Numbered from the stretch's first letter, positions 7,207-14,994 are shown. The stretch is 23,451 bases of DNA from an uncultured Oceanobacillus sp. (GCA_938004015.1 CALKWU010000090.1:1-23451), one strand, 5' to 3'. Translations and numbers: made by a program. The notes: generated by a model not told the origin, from the sequence alone.

Positions 7207-8388
7207 ATGGAAAAAGTGTTTTTGATTGATGGAGTAAGGACTGCTTTCACTGCATTTGGCGGTTCATTCGCCGGGGTGAAAACGACAGACCTTGGTATTA
7301 CGACGGCAGAGGAAGCGTTGAGGCGTTCAGAAGTGGATCCGGAAGAAGTGGATCATGTCATTTACGGCAATGTCATCCATTCTGAAACGAATGCGGCCTA
7401 TATCGCCCGCCATATCGGCTTGAAAGTAGGTGTGCCGAAAGAAGTCCCAGCATATGTATTGAATCGACTCTGCGGCTCGGGCTTGCAATCCATCGTATCC
7501 GGTGTGCATGAGATTTTGTTGAATGATGCGGAAATCGTCCTTGCCGGTGGTGTGGAAAATATGTCGCAGGCACCATACTCTAATTTTGAGAAACGCTTCG
7601 GTGGTCCGAAAACCGGGGATTTGCAGTTCCACGATATGTTGCTTGCCTCTTTGTTTGATGAGTATACCGGTTTCGGTATGGGAGTCACGGCGGAAAATTT
7701 AGCCGAACGTTACGGGATTACGCGAGAAGAACAAGATGAGTTCGCAGTTCTTTCCCATAAACGGGCGGCAAAAGCGAGAGAATCGGGCAGATTCCGGGAA
7801 GAGATTGTTCCTGTGGAAGTCCCATCCCGAAAACAAACGTTAACCATTGAAGAAGATGAACATATCAGACCGGACACATCGACGGAAAAAATTAGCCATT
7901 TACGTCCGTCTTTCAAAAAGGATGGCACTGTAACTGCGGCCAATGCTTCGGGAATTAATGACGGGGCGGCCAGTGTAGTTGTCGCTTCAGAGCGGGCTGT
8001 CCGAGAGAAAAATTTAAAACCGCTCGCGGAAATTGTTTCCTGGGCGGTGGCAGGAGTCGATCCGACGATTATGGGAATCGGTCCGGTGCCAGCCATGAAA
8101 AAAGCGTTGGAAACAGCGGAATTGACTTTAGATGATATGGATATCATCGAGGTGAACGAGGCGTTCGCCGCTCAATATTTGGCGGTGGAAAAAGAGCTCG
8201 GCCTCGACAGGGAAAAAACAAATGTAAACGGCGGTGCGATTGCATTAGGTCATCCGGTTGGAGTGAGTGGCACGCGCCTTGCGTTAACGGCAGCATACGA
8301 ATTGAGAAACCGCGACAAACAATATGCTCTTGTAAGTCTATGTATCGGTGGCGGACAAGGAATTGCGATGGTTCTTCGCAAAGCATAA
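7207..8388 (+). CDS. Acetyl-CoA C-acetyltransferase (thiolase)
   Basis: A 393-residue thiolase of normal length. The active-site nucleophile is Cys89 in NRLCGSG; the second Cys (C379) lies in CIGGGQGIAMVL, and the catalytic His349 in GGAIALGHPVGVSG. The motif VNEAFAAQ is also present. It interconverts two acetyl-CoA with acetoacetyl-CoA plus CoA in the cytosol; which direction dominates (fatty-acid or ketone degradation, or mevalonate or butyrate synthesis) cannot be told, since no partner genes are nearby. ATG 7207 is supported by AGGAGG at 7193-7198. The gene stands alone, between hairpin repeats B and C. Confidence 0.95.
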   Translation: MEKVFLIDGVRTAFTAFGGSFAGVKTTDLGITTAEEALRRSEVDPEEVDHVIYGNVIHSETNAAYIARHIGLKVGVPKEVPAYVLNRLCGSGLQSIVSGVHEILLNDAEIVLAGGVENMSQAPYSNFEKRFGGPKTGDLQFHDMLLASLFDEYTGFGMGVTAENLAERYGITREEQDEFAVLSHKRAAKARESGRFREEIVPVEVPSRKQTLTIEEDEHIRPDTSTEKISHLRPSFKKDGTVTAANASGINDGAASVVVASERAVREKNLKPLAEIVSWAVAGVDPTIMGIGPVPAMKKALETAELTLDDMDIIEVNEAFAAQYLAVEKELGLDREKTNVNGGAIALGHPVGVSGTRLALTAAYELRNRDKQYALVSLCIGGGQGIAMVLRKA

Positions 8389-8402
8389 AGATTTGGACGA
8401 AA

Positions 8403-8460
8403 AGGGACAGTCCCCATTTGACCCACTGGGGCAGATGGGACTGTCCCTGCTTGTCCCATT
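8403..8460 (+). repeat. Dispersed GGGACAG/CTGTCCC hairpin, compound copy C
   Basis: AGGGACAGTCCC (8403-8414) pairs with GGGACTGTCCCT (8437-8448). The inner CCCAT / ATGGG pairs with a bulge, and an extra half repeat TGCTTGTCCCATT follows. The 20 bases at 8441-8460 are identical to 9544-9563 in copy E. The element fills most of the gap between the thiolase and the metallophosphoesterase; there is no T tract, so it may be a processing or attenuation hairpin rather than a terminator. Confidence 0.75.
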
Positions 8461-8475
8461 CAGGAAGGTGTTGTG

Positions 8476-9303
8476 ATGGTGAAATTAAACAAGAGGATCT
8501 TGTTCATATTATTTTTTTCTCTATTTTCCTATATTTTTCGTGAAACGAATATTTTCAAAGTAAACAAGGTAGAAATCTTCACACAAAAACTGTCCTGCTC
8601 TGATAACTTGCGTATTTTGCAAATCAGCGATATGCACAACAAACGGGCGTGGTGGATCCACAAACGTTTGTTGCAACAAGTCCATGTACTTTCTCCGGAT
8701 ATCATTGTATTAACCGGTGATTTGGTCGATCGGAAAACGAAAAGTTTAAAAAAAGTGTTACGGTTCATCGATATGCTACGGCAAACGAACATTCCGATTT
8801 ATTTTGTGACGGGAAATCATGAATGGGGAAATGCAAAACGTGACGAATTGCTGGCTGGTTTGAAACGAAGAGATGTGACGATTTTGGATAATCGCCACGT
8901 GGAATTGCCATTGGAATCCAGCACCGTCACCCTTGTCGGAATCCATGACACGTCCACCGATCACGAGGATATCGAGAAAGCTTTCCAATACGTGGATGAA
9001 AATACGTATACGATTCTCTTATCCCATTCACCATATGTCATCACAAAATATCCCGAGGTCGATGCGGATTTGATCATTAGCGGCCATACCCATGGAGGCC
9101 AGATTCGCTTTCCGTTTTTTGGTGCGATCATTTCTCCAGGGGGAGGAATGTTCCCGGAATTGGATAAAGGACTTATCCGATGGAAAAAGGACAAATTGAT
9201 ATACATCGATAGTGGTCTTGGCACGAGCATGATTCCGGTCCGCTTCCTGAACCAAAGCCAAATCAGTTTGATCGAAATAAATCGGGACAAAAAGGGGAAT
9301 TGA
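8476..9303 (+). CDS. YkuE-like membrane-anchored metallophosphoesterase
   Basis: A 275-residue calcineurin-like phosphoesterase. Residues 6-21 form one hydrophobic anchor, so the catalytic domain probably lies outside the membrane. The dinuclear metal site is complete: D52 and H54 in SDMHN, GDLVDR with D82, GNHE with N114 and H115, H184 in SHSPYV, and GHTHGG with H204 and H206. The family includes B. subtilis YkuE and YkoQ; substrates are uncertain (wall- or lipid-linked phosphodiesters are plausible). ATG 8476 is preferred over the adjacent GTG 8473, because AGGAAGG is seven bases upstream. The last codons and the stop lie inside repeat copy D. The gene may be read from the thiolase transcript through hairpin C. 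Confidence 0.92.
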   Translation: MVKLNKRILFILFFSLFSYIFRETNIFKVNKVEIFTQKLSCSDNLRILQISDMHNKRAWWIHKRLLQQVHVLSPDIIVLTGDLVDRKTKSLKKVLRFIDMLRQTNIPIYFVTGNHEWGNAKRDELLAGLKRRDVTILDNRHVELPLESSTVTLVGIHDTSTDHEDIEKAFQYVDENTYTILLSHSPYVITKYPEVDADLIISGHTHGGQIRFPFFGAIISPGGGMFPELDKGLIRWKKDKLIYIDSGLGTSMIPVRFLNQSQISLIEINRDKKGN

Positions 9304-9358
9304 GTTAGACTCCGAAATCCATTCGGAACCGACTCCCCCCACTTGTCCCCGTATTTTT
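9283..9358 (+). repeat. Dispersed GGGACA hairpin, diverged copy D (terminator-like, overlaps gene end)
   Basis: CGGGACAA (9283-9290) pairs with TTGTCCCCG (9343-9351), with an inner GGGG / CCCC and a TCCGAA / TTCGGA type hairpin inside, followed by TATTTTTAT. The outer GGGACAA / TTGTCCC matches the other copies, while the middle is different. It encodes the last residues of the metallophosphoesterase and terminates it. Confidence 0.6.
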
Positions 9359-9494
9359 ATTCATCCGCTTTTTCTGCGAGCTTGCTGGCGAGCCAACGCT
9401 CGGCGGTTTCCTTTTCCACTTCGTACACTTTTCCCGCACGCAGCAACTTCCCATGATAAGCAGTTTGCACGTTCATTTTCACTTTCACTTTCAT
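9357..9494 (-). CDS. 45-residue basic/acidic small protein, unrecognised
   Basis: A complete small ORF in the otherwise empty gap between two convergent genes. Its start ATG (9492-9494) has GAGGTG six bases upstream. The protein begins with MKVKVKMNV, continues YHGKLLRAGKVYEVEK, then an amphipathic ETAERWLASKLAEKA helix and an acidic end. This layout (short beta strands K-V-x-Y-x-G-x-L-x-x-A-G-x-x-Y-E-V followed by a helix starting E-x-A-E-x-L) resembles small phage head-completion-type and Firmicute hypothetical proteins, but I cannot assign a function. A TATAAT-like box (9514-9519) lies upstream without a good -35; it lies just below the T tract of the flavodoxin terminator. Confidence 0.6.
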   Translation of the reverse strand: MKVKVKMNVQTAYHGKLLRAGKVYEVEKETAERWLASKLAEKADE

Positions 9495-9522
9495 CCACCT
9501 CACCTCAAACAACATTATACAC

Positions 9523-9561
9523 AAAAAATGGGTCAAACAGGGTCTGTCCCTGCTTGTCCCA
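9523..9561 (-). repeat. Dispersed GGGACAGACCC hairpin, copy E, terminator of the flavodoxin gene
   Basis: Minus-strand reading: TGGGACAAGCAGGG / CCCTGTTTGACCCA (arms 9548-9561 and 9529-9542) with loop ACAGA, then TTTTTTG. One mismatch and one G-U pair. The element contains the last nine codons and the stop of the flavodoxin gene. Confidence 0.85.
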
Positions 9562-10009
9562 TTGCCATTTGGATGGCTGTTTCAGCAAATCGTTCAATTT
9601 GCTGCAGTTCTTCTTCAGTCGGCGTCAAATCGACTTTAAACCTCTCCGGGACGAGTTTTGCACCGAGATGCTCCAGTTTATCGCCCATTAAGTCAACGGA
9701 TAAACAAAATGCATCATAGGCTGTATCCCCCGAGCCGAAGACAGCAAAAACCGGACCGTTGCGCCAATCGACGTCTTCCAGCTCTTCATAAAAATCTTCC
9801 GCTTCAAAAGGAATTTCCCCGTCGTCGGAGGAGTGGGTTCCGATTAATACGACATCATAGTCGTGCAATTCTTCCACATCGATCGGGTCGAAATCAAACG
9901 TCTTGATGACGACGTGATGGTTATTATATTCAAGATAGCCTGCGATTGCTTCGGCCATGATTTCCGTATTGCCTGTAGAAGTGATATAGAGCAATAATAC
10001 ATCAGCCAT
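9533..10009 (-). CDS. Flavodoxin
   Basis: A 158-residue short-chain-type flavodoxin, an FMN electron carrier of the cytosol. The phosphate loop TSTGNT lies at residues 10-15, followed by MAEAIAGYL. Later segments match the family: YDVVLIGTHSSDDGEIP around the isoalloxazine loop, VFAVFGSGDTAYDAFC, and a C-terminal helix. The protein is very acidic, as flavodoxins are. The start MADVLLLY (ATG 10009) is chosen because AAAGGAGG lies six bases upstream; a longer frame to 10054 is unsupported. The C terminus MGQAGTDPV is encoded entirely by a hairpin repeat and is not part of the normal fold, which ends near AETAIQMA. Own promoter and terminator; partner reductase unknown. Confidence 0.93.
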   Translation of the reverse strand: MADVLLLYITSTGNTEIMAEAIAGYLEYNNHHVVIKTFDFDPIDVEELHDYDVVLIGTHSSDDGEIPFEAEDFYEELEDVDWRNGPVFAVFGSGDTAYDAFCLSVDLMGDKLEHLGAKLVPERFKVDLTPTEEELQQIERFAETAIQMAMGQAGTDPV

Positions 10010-10057
10010 TCCGGGCCTCCTTTGATTGTCTTCACAATCGACTGATATCATCAATCC

Positions 10058-10087
10058 ATTTTAACGTACTTTGTTCCTGTTTTTCAA
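10058..10087 (-). promoter_or_regulatory. Sigma-A promoter of the flavodoxin gene
   Basis: Minus strand: TTGAAA (10082-10087), an 18-bp spacer and TAAAAT (10058-10063), about 50 bases before the start codon. Confidence 0.6.
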
Positions 10088-10333
10088 TGGATTCCGGTTG
10101 AAAAAGAGAAAATAGACGTCAATCCGTAAAAATGACTGAAAAATAGACATTTCATTCCCAAATTTTCTCATAAATAGAGTACAATATTAATAGGCTTTGA
10201 ATAGCTTTAGTGGGCAAAAAGTCTCAATCAACCGACTTTTGTACTTTATACTGCTGTAATTATTCCGATATAAAATGAGAATAGACTCTCATACATGGCA
10301 AATACATAACAGAAAAACAACAAGAAAGAGTGA
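10088..10333 (+). promoter_or_regulatory. Intergenic leader of the chemoreceptor gene with a sigma-D-like -10
   Basis: No gene is visible here. TCCGATAT at 10264-10271 matches seven of eight bases of the sigma-D -10 (GCCGATAT), which would fit a chemotaxis gene, but the -35 region at the right distance reads TTTA rather than TAAA. A TACAAT at 10180-10185 has no good -35. A small hairpin CAAAAAGTC / GACTTTTG lies at 10215-10241. Promoter use is an inference. Confidence 0.35.
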
Positions 10334-12358
10334 ATGAGATTGGGATTGAAGGAAAAAAAGAAAAAATCTAAAAAAATTCAACCAGGTCTACGGATTCAAT
10401 TGACCATGCCTTTTGTCGTATTGATCTTACTTTCTGTCGGAATTGTAGCCTTTTTCAGCTACAATTTCAGCGTCAAAACAACGACGGACGAATTGTCCAA
10501 AAGTGTGGAACAGCAAATGTTCGGGTTGAACCATACGTTCGACATGTATTTTGAATTTATGGAAAATATGTTGTCACGGATGGCAGAGCACACAAGCGTC
10601 ATCGAATACAGTGATGACGATTATGTGGATTTATACAACTATTTGGAAGAAACGCAAAATCTAAGTAGTGACATTAAAGCGGTTTACGCCGGTTATGATC
10701 GGACAGAGGAAATCATCATTTATCCTTACGATAACGATATCCGCAATGTGAATCCGAAAGAACGGGTATGGTATCAAAATGCAGTCGAAAAAGAAGGAGA
10801 AGTCATCTGGACGGAACCTTATGATGATGCCTTAACCGGAGAACCGGTCATATCAGCAGCAAAAGGAATTTACCGTTATGATGATTTCGTAGGTGTTGCC
10901 GGAATTGACGTAAGCACGGGCACGTTGTTGAATTTGCTTGCTGATATTGAAATCGGAGAAAATGGTTATGCGATTGTCGTCGACCAGAATGGAACATTGA
11001 TCACGAACCCGGATCCATCCCGGATTGGTGAAAATATTTCAGAAGAACATTTCTTCGCGGAAATGTTGGCCCAAGGTGACCAGGGCGTCATCGAATCGAA
11101 CTTCGATGGAAAAGAAGTGATCATCGGCTTTATTAAAAATCCAACGACAAATTGGTATTTGGCGGGCGTCATCGATAAAAGCGAATTTGCCGAAAAAGCG
11201 AATGTCATCATTCCGCCAATTCTGCTTAGTCTCTTCATCGTCCTTACGATAACGATCATTGCTGCAGCTTTTGTTACAAACCGGATCACGAAGCCGATAT
11301 CCCAACTGCAACAAGCTATGAAAACAGTCGAAGAAGGGGACTTGACCGCTTCGTTTTCCTTGCAGCGTCAGGATGAACTTGGCATGTTGAGCAGAAGTTT
11401 CAATCATATGGTCAATGAAATGCGGACAGTCATCAACCGCATTTCGGAAAACTCATTAAAAATTGCCGATGCCTCGCAGAATCTTGTTGCAAGTTCTGAG
11501 GAAAATACGGCATCGAGCAATGAAGTGGCGAAAACGATGGAAGAAATCGCTGCAGGTGCAAGTGAACAAGCGGATTTGACGGAGCAAAACGCCGAAGCTT
11601 TCCATACGCTTTCTGCCGTCATTGCGGACATCAAGGAAAAAAATGAGGAAATGTATAAGAAAGCGCAGGATATGGGAGAGCTTTCCGTTTCCGGACTTAG
11701 AACACTCAAATCATTGGCGATTCAATCGGCGGAAACGAAAGATTTTGCAAATCGAGTGATTCAGGCGAGTGAACAGCTGAATGAGCAGTCGATGAACGTC
11801 AATACGATCGTCGATAAAATCGCTGATATTGCCGGTCAGACGAACTTGCTCGCGTTGAACGCCTCCATCGAAGCGGCTCGAGCCGGTGAGCATGGTCATG
11901 GATTTAGTGTTGTTGCCAGTGAAGTCGGGAAACTCGCCGAAGAAACAACGGAGGCATTGAAAGAAATCGCAGACATCGTTTCCAATATGCAGGACGAAAC
12001 AAAACAGTCCATGGACCTTGTTGGAAAAATGATTGAACTGTTTGAAGAACAAAATGACATTATTTCAGAAACTGGACAATCTTTTATGGCGATTTCCAAT
12101 TCAGTGAATGAAAACAGTGAAATGACCGAGGAAATTATGGAATTGACGAATACGATTGTCGAAAAGGAAAAGCAACTGATGAAAAGCACGGAAAACTATG
12201 CTTCCATCAGTGAAGATACCGCAGCCGGAACAGAAGAAATTTCAGCAGCCATAGAAGAACAAAGTGCTGCAATGGAACAATTGACGCATTTGGCTTCCGA
12301 ACTCGATTCGATTGCAAGCGACATGCAAGAAGAAATCAAGAGATTCAATATCGGGTAA
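10334..12358 (+). CDS. Methyl-accepting chemotaxis protein with dCache sensor (predicted amino-acid sensing)
   Basis: A 674-residue transmembrane chemoreceptor. Order: basic cytosolic tail, TM1 about residues 25-44, extracellular dCache domain about 46-290, TM2 about 293-315, HAMP about 316-370, then the long signalling coiled coil whose tip (494-535) holds IADIAGQTNLLALNASIEAA and GFSVVASEVGKLAEE, where CheA and CheW bind. In the membrane-distal dCache module, R144-x-W146-Y147, W159, Y163-x-D165, T168-G169 and D192 (GVAGIDV) follow the known pattern of amino-acid-binding dCache receptors, so an L-amino acid ligand is predicted but not shown. The start ATG 10334 has only a weak GAAAGAG site. 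First gene of a receptor-cheA-cheW series. Confidence 0.95.
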   Translation: MRLGLKEKKKKSKKIQPGLRIQLTMPFVVLILLSVGIVAFFSYNFSVKTTTDELSKSVEQQMFGLNHTFDMYFEFMENMLSRMAEHTSVIEYSDDDYVDLYNYLEETQNLSSDIKAVYAGYDRTEEIIIYPYDNDIRNVNPKERVWYQNAVEKEGEVIWTEPYDDALTGEPVISAAKGIYRYDDFVGVAGIDVSTGTLLNLLADIEIGENGYAIVVDQNGTLITNPDPSRIGENISEEHFFAEMLAQGDQGVIESNFDGKEVIIGFIKNPTTNWYLAGVIDKSEFAEKANVIIPPILLSLFIVLTITIIAAAFVTNRITKPISQLQQAMKTVEEGDLTASFSLQRQDELGMLSRSFNHMVNEMRTVINRISENSLKIADASQNLVASSEENTASSNEVAKTMEEIAAGASEQADLTEQNAEAFHTLSAVIADIKEKNEEMYKKAQDMGELSVSGLRTLKSLAIQSAETKDFANRVIQASEQLNEQSMNVNTIVDKIADIAGQTNLLALNASIEAARAGEHGHGFSVVASEVGKLAEETTEALKEIADIVSNMQDETKQSMDLVGKMIELFEEQNDIISETGQSFMAISNSVNENSEMTEEIMELTNTIVEKEKQLMKSTENYASISEDTAAGTEEISAAIEEQSAAMEQLTHLASELDSIASDMQEEIKRFNIG

Positions 12359-12392
12359 TATGGACCAATCCGATATTGTGAAACAACCCTTT

Positions 12393-12442
12393 CCTCATCC
12401 GGTCGTCATTCAAGAATGAGTCCTGGAAATTTTCGGATGAGG
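12393..12442 (+). other. Nested inverted repeats between the chemoreceptor and cheA
   Basis: Outer arms CCTCATCCG (12393-12401) and CGGATGAGG (12434-12442) are perfectly complementary. Inside them TCATTC / GAATGA (12406-12411 with 12414-12419) forms a second small hairpin. No T tract follows, so this is not a standard terminator. It may lower read-through or protect RNA ends between two genes needed in different amounts. Confidence 0.55.
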
Positions 12443-12471
12443 TTCGGGACACTTTGGAAAGGATGTGCAGG

Positions 12472-14487
12472 ATGGATACGAATCAATATTTGGATGTGTT
12501 TTTGGATGAGAGTCGAGAACATCTTCAAGCAATCAATGACAATACACTTCGGTTGGAAAATGATCCGGACAACTCCGCCCTTGTCAATGAAATTTTCCGT
12601 TCCGCCCATACGTTGAAAGGAATGGCGGCGACGATGGGATTTGAAGATATTTCATCGCTTACACATAAAATGGAAAATGTTTTGGATTTGATCCGTAACG
12701 ATGAGTTGGTTGTAACGACGGAAGTGATTGATATTTTATTTATCGCCATTGAAAACTTGGAAGACATGGTGGAAGATATCAGCATGGGCAATGATGGAAA
12801 AAAAGATGTGAGCGAAATCGTCGCCCGTTTGGAACAAGTCGGAAAAGGAGAGGTCGCTGCCACATCCGAGTCTATAAACGCAAAAGAAAATACAGTGCCT
12901 GAAGTCCTCACTGAAGTCGAACTCGATGAATTCCAAATCACAGTTGTGGAACAAGCGGAAGAACAGGGATTCTCTGCGTATCAAATCACGGTGGAGTTAT
13001 CTGAAGAATCCATCTTAAAAGGTGCACGAGCATATATGGTGTTCGAAGCTCTTGAAGGTAAAGGAGAAATCATAAAAACAGATCCTGCTACGGAGGATAT
13101 AGAAGAAGGAAATTTTGAAAGTTGTTTCGAATTGGTATTTTTGACGAAGGAGGATCCGGAAAAATTAAAATCCCTCATCTTGGAAATTTCTGAAATCAAT
13201 GATGTGGAAATCAAACCTGTAGGCATCAAATCCATCAATGATCCGCCAGAGGCTGAAAAAACTGCAGAAGAGAAAAACGAAAAAACGAAGACGACATCCG
13301 AACGGGAAGAAAAAGTGGAAAAAACCGCTGCTCCTAAACCAGTGAAAACAATCCGTGTGAATCTCGAACGGATCGACGACTTGCTCAATCTGTTTGAAGA
13401 AGTCGTCATCGATCAGAGCAGGCTTAATGTCCTTTCTGCAAACATCGGAGATAAAGAATTGATTGAGACGGTGGAACATATGAACCGAGTTTCTTCCGAT
13501 ATGCAAAGTTTGATTTTGGCGATGCGGATGGTACCAATTGAACAAGTGTTCAACCGATTCCCGAGAATGGTTCGTGGGCTGGCGAGGGATTTAGGCAAAA
13601 AAGTCAATCTCGAAATCTTTGGTGCAGATACAGAGTTGGATCGGACCGTCATCGACGAAATCGGCGATCCGCTCGTACACTTGCTGCGTAATTCCGTCGA
13701 TCATGGCATTGAAGTTCCGGAAGAGCGGGTGAGACGCGGAAAGCCGGAAATCGGAAATATTACGCTTCGTGCATATCATAGCGGCAACCATGTTTTCATC
13801 GAAATTGAGGATGATGGTGCCGGAATTGATGTGGAAAAAGTCCGGAATAAAGCGATTGAAAACGGTCTGATTACGTTGGAAGAAGCGGAGTCGATGGAAG
13901 AAGAACAAGTGGCTGAACTCATTTTACAATCCGGATTCAGTACGGCAGCAAAAGTGTCCAGTGTCTCCGGCCGTGGAGTCGGTCTCGATGTCGTCAAAAA
14001 TAAAATCGAAGCTCTCGGTGGATCGATTTCCATTGAATCCGAACAAGGGAAAGGAAGTATCTTTTCCATCCAATTGCCGTTGACCCTTTCCATCATTTCC
14101 ACGTTGCTTGTGAAATGCCGTGAAGAAACGTATGCTATTCCACTGTCCTCCATTATTGAGACCGTCAAATTGGAAGATGACGAAATCATGACGTCCCACG
14201 GACAAAAAGTGATGGATTTCCGCGGCAAAATCGTCCCGATTCTGGATTTGCAAGAAGTGCTTGATGTACCGGATGACGGTAAGGAAGAAAGGGAAAATGC
14301 GGTAGTCGTTTTGAAAAAAGGTGAAAAGCTTACTGCTGTTGTCGTCGATCAGTTCATCGGTCAACAGGAAATTGTGTTGAAATCGTTAGGGGATTACTTG
14401 GGGGATGTGTTCGCCATTTCCGGAGCTACAATTCTTGGTGATGGTCAAGTTGCACTGATTATCGATCCGAATGCATTAATCAAATAA
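12472..14487 (+). CDS. cheA: Chemotaxis sensor histidine kinase CheA
   Basis: A full-length CheA of 671 residues. P1 (about 1-125) has the phospho-acceptor His46 in RSAHTLKG. P2 (about 150-255) is the CheY/CheB docking domain, followed by a Lys/Glu-rich linker to about 292. P3 dimerisation is about 293-360. P4 kinase: N box HLLRNSVDHG (403-412), G1 DDGAG (447-451), G2 GRGVG (500-504). P5 (about 535-671) is the CheW-like regulatory domain. It autophosphorylates under receptor control and passes phosphate to CheY. ATG 12472 is chosen because AAAGGA lies eight bases upstream; TTG 12454 and ATG 12463 are less well placed. It precedes cheW by 14 bp. No cheY, cheB or cheR is in the window. Confidence 0.97.
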   Translation: MDTNQYLDVFLDESREHLQAINDNTLRLENDPDNSALVNEIFRSAHTLKGMAATMGFEDISSLTHKMENVLDLIRNDELVVTTEVIDILFIAIENLEDMVEDISMGNDGKKDVSEIVARLEQVGKGEVAATSESINAKENTVPEVLTEVELDEFQITVVEQAEEQGFSAYQITVELSEESILKGARAYMVFEALEGKGEIIKTDPATEDIEEGNFESCFELVFLTKEDPEKLKSLILEISEINDVEIKPVGIKSINDPPEAEKTAEEKNEKTKTTSEREEKVEKTAAPKPVKTIRVNLERIDDLLNLFEEVVIDQSRLNVLSANIGDKELIETVEHMNRVSSDMQSLILAMRMVPIEQVFNRFPRMVRGLARDLGKKVNLEIFGADTELDRTVIDEIGDPLVHLLRNSVDHGIEVPEERVRRGKPEIGNITLRAYHSGNHVFIEIEDDGAGIDVEKVRNKAIENGLITLEEAESMEEEQVAELILQSGFSTAAKVSSVSGRGVGLDVVKNKIEALGGSISIESEQGKGSIFSIQLPLTLSIISTLLVKCREETYAIPLSSIIETVKLEDDEIMTSHGQKVMDFRGKIVPILDLQEVLDVPDDGKEERENAVVVLKKGEKLTAVVVDQFIGQQEIVLKSLGDYLGDVFAISGATILGDGQVALIIDPNALIK

Positions 14488-14501
14488 GGATGGAGGTAAA
14501 T

Positions 14502-14963
14502 ATGGCGCATTCTGAAAAATATATTTTGTTTCAATTGGCCGGTCAGACGTTTGCTGTCCATGTCGAACATGTGATTTCAATTGAGAGGCTTCAGCCGATT
14601 ACGGCAGTTCCACATTCGAAGGCTTTCATCAAAGGGGTTACAGAAATCCGAAATGAAACGACTGCCATCATCGATTTAAGGGAACGATTGCATTTGCCTG
14701 TTGCACAAGCTACCGATCAAACCCGGATCCTTGTTGTGATGATTGAAGGCATGCAAGTAGGGTTCATTGTCGATCGGGCGGAAGATGTAAGGGATTTGCC
14801 AACAGAACAAATCAAAGAGGCGCCCTTAGTCATCGCCGACATCAGGAACACGTTCCTTGAAGGGATTTACAAACTGGACGAAGAACTGATTTTGCTCATC
14901 GATATTGAAAAACTTTTGGATTTTGACGAGACGAATGAAGTGAGAAAAGTCATTGAAGAATGA
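14502..14963 (+). CDS. cheW: Chemotaxis coupling protein CheW
   Basis: A 153-residue SH3-like adaptor that links chemoreceptor tips to the P5 domain of CheA. It matches the family over its whole length: YILFQLAGQTFAVHVEHV at the start, then AVPHSKAFIKGVTEIR (the usual P-x-x-x-x-x-x-G-x-x-x-x-R-G position, here without the final Gly), AIIDLRERL, and VGFIVDRAEDV. ATG 14502 is preferred over the in-frame ATG 14490, because the strong GGAGG (14492-14496) lies five bases upstream of 14502 and inside the longer frame. It closes the receptor-cheA-cheW series on a terminator, which argues that these three are one functional unit. Confidence 0.95.
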   Translation: MAHSEKYILFQLAGQTFAVHVEHVISIERLQPITAVPHSKAFIKGVTEIRNETTAIIDLRERLHLPVAQATDQTRILVVMIEGMQVGFIVDRAEDVRDLPTEQIKEAPLVIADIRNTFLEGIYKLDEELILLIDIEKLLDFDETNEVRKVIEE

Positions 14964-14994
14964 ATAGAGGTCGGATAAATCGGGAATTATCCAT

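Noticed and set aside
7044..9561. CRISPR array made of the GGGACAG repeats
   Set aside because: Copies are irregularly spaced by hundreds of bases, vary in sequence and orientation, and sit between genes; no spacer pattern exists.
10200..10333. Cyclic-di-GMP riboswitch in the chemoreceptor leader
   Set aside because: Only a small hairpin is present; none of the GEMM-I core sequences can be found.
12981..13409. Minus-strand ORFs inside cheA and other long genes
   Set aside because: They mirror the codon pattern of clear genes on the opposite strand, and have Ser/Phe-rich, low-complexity translations and no ribosome binding sites.
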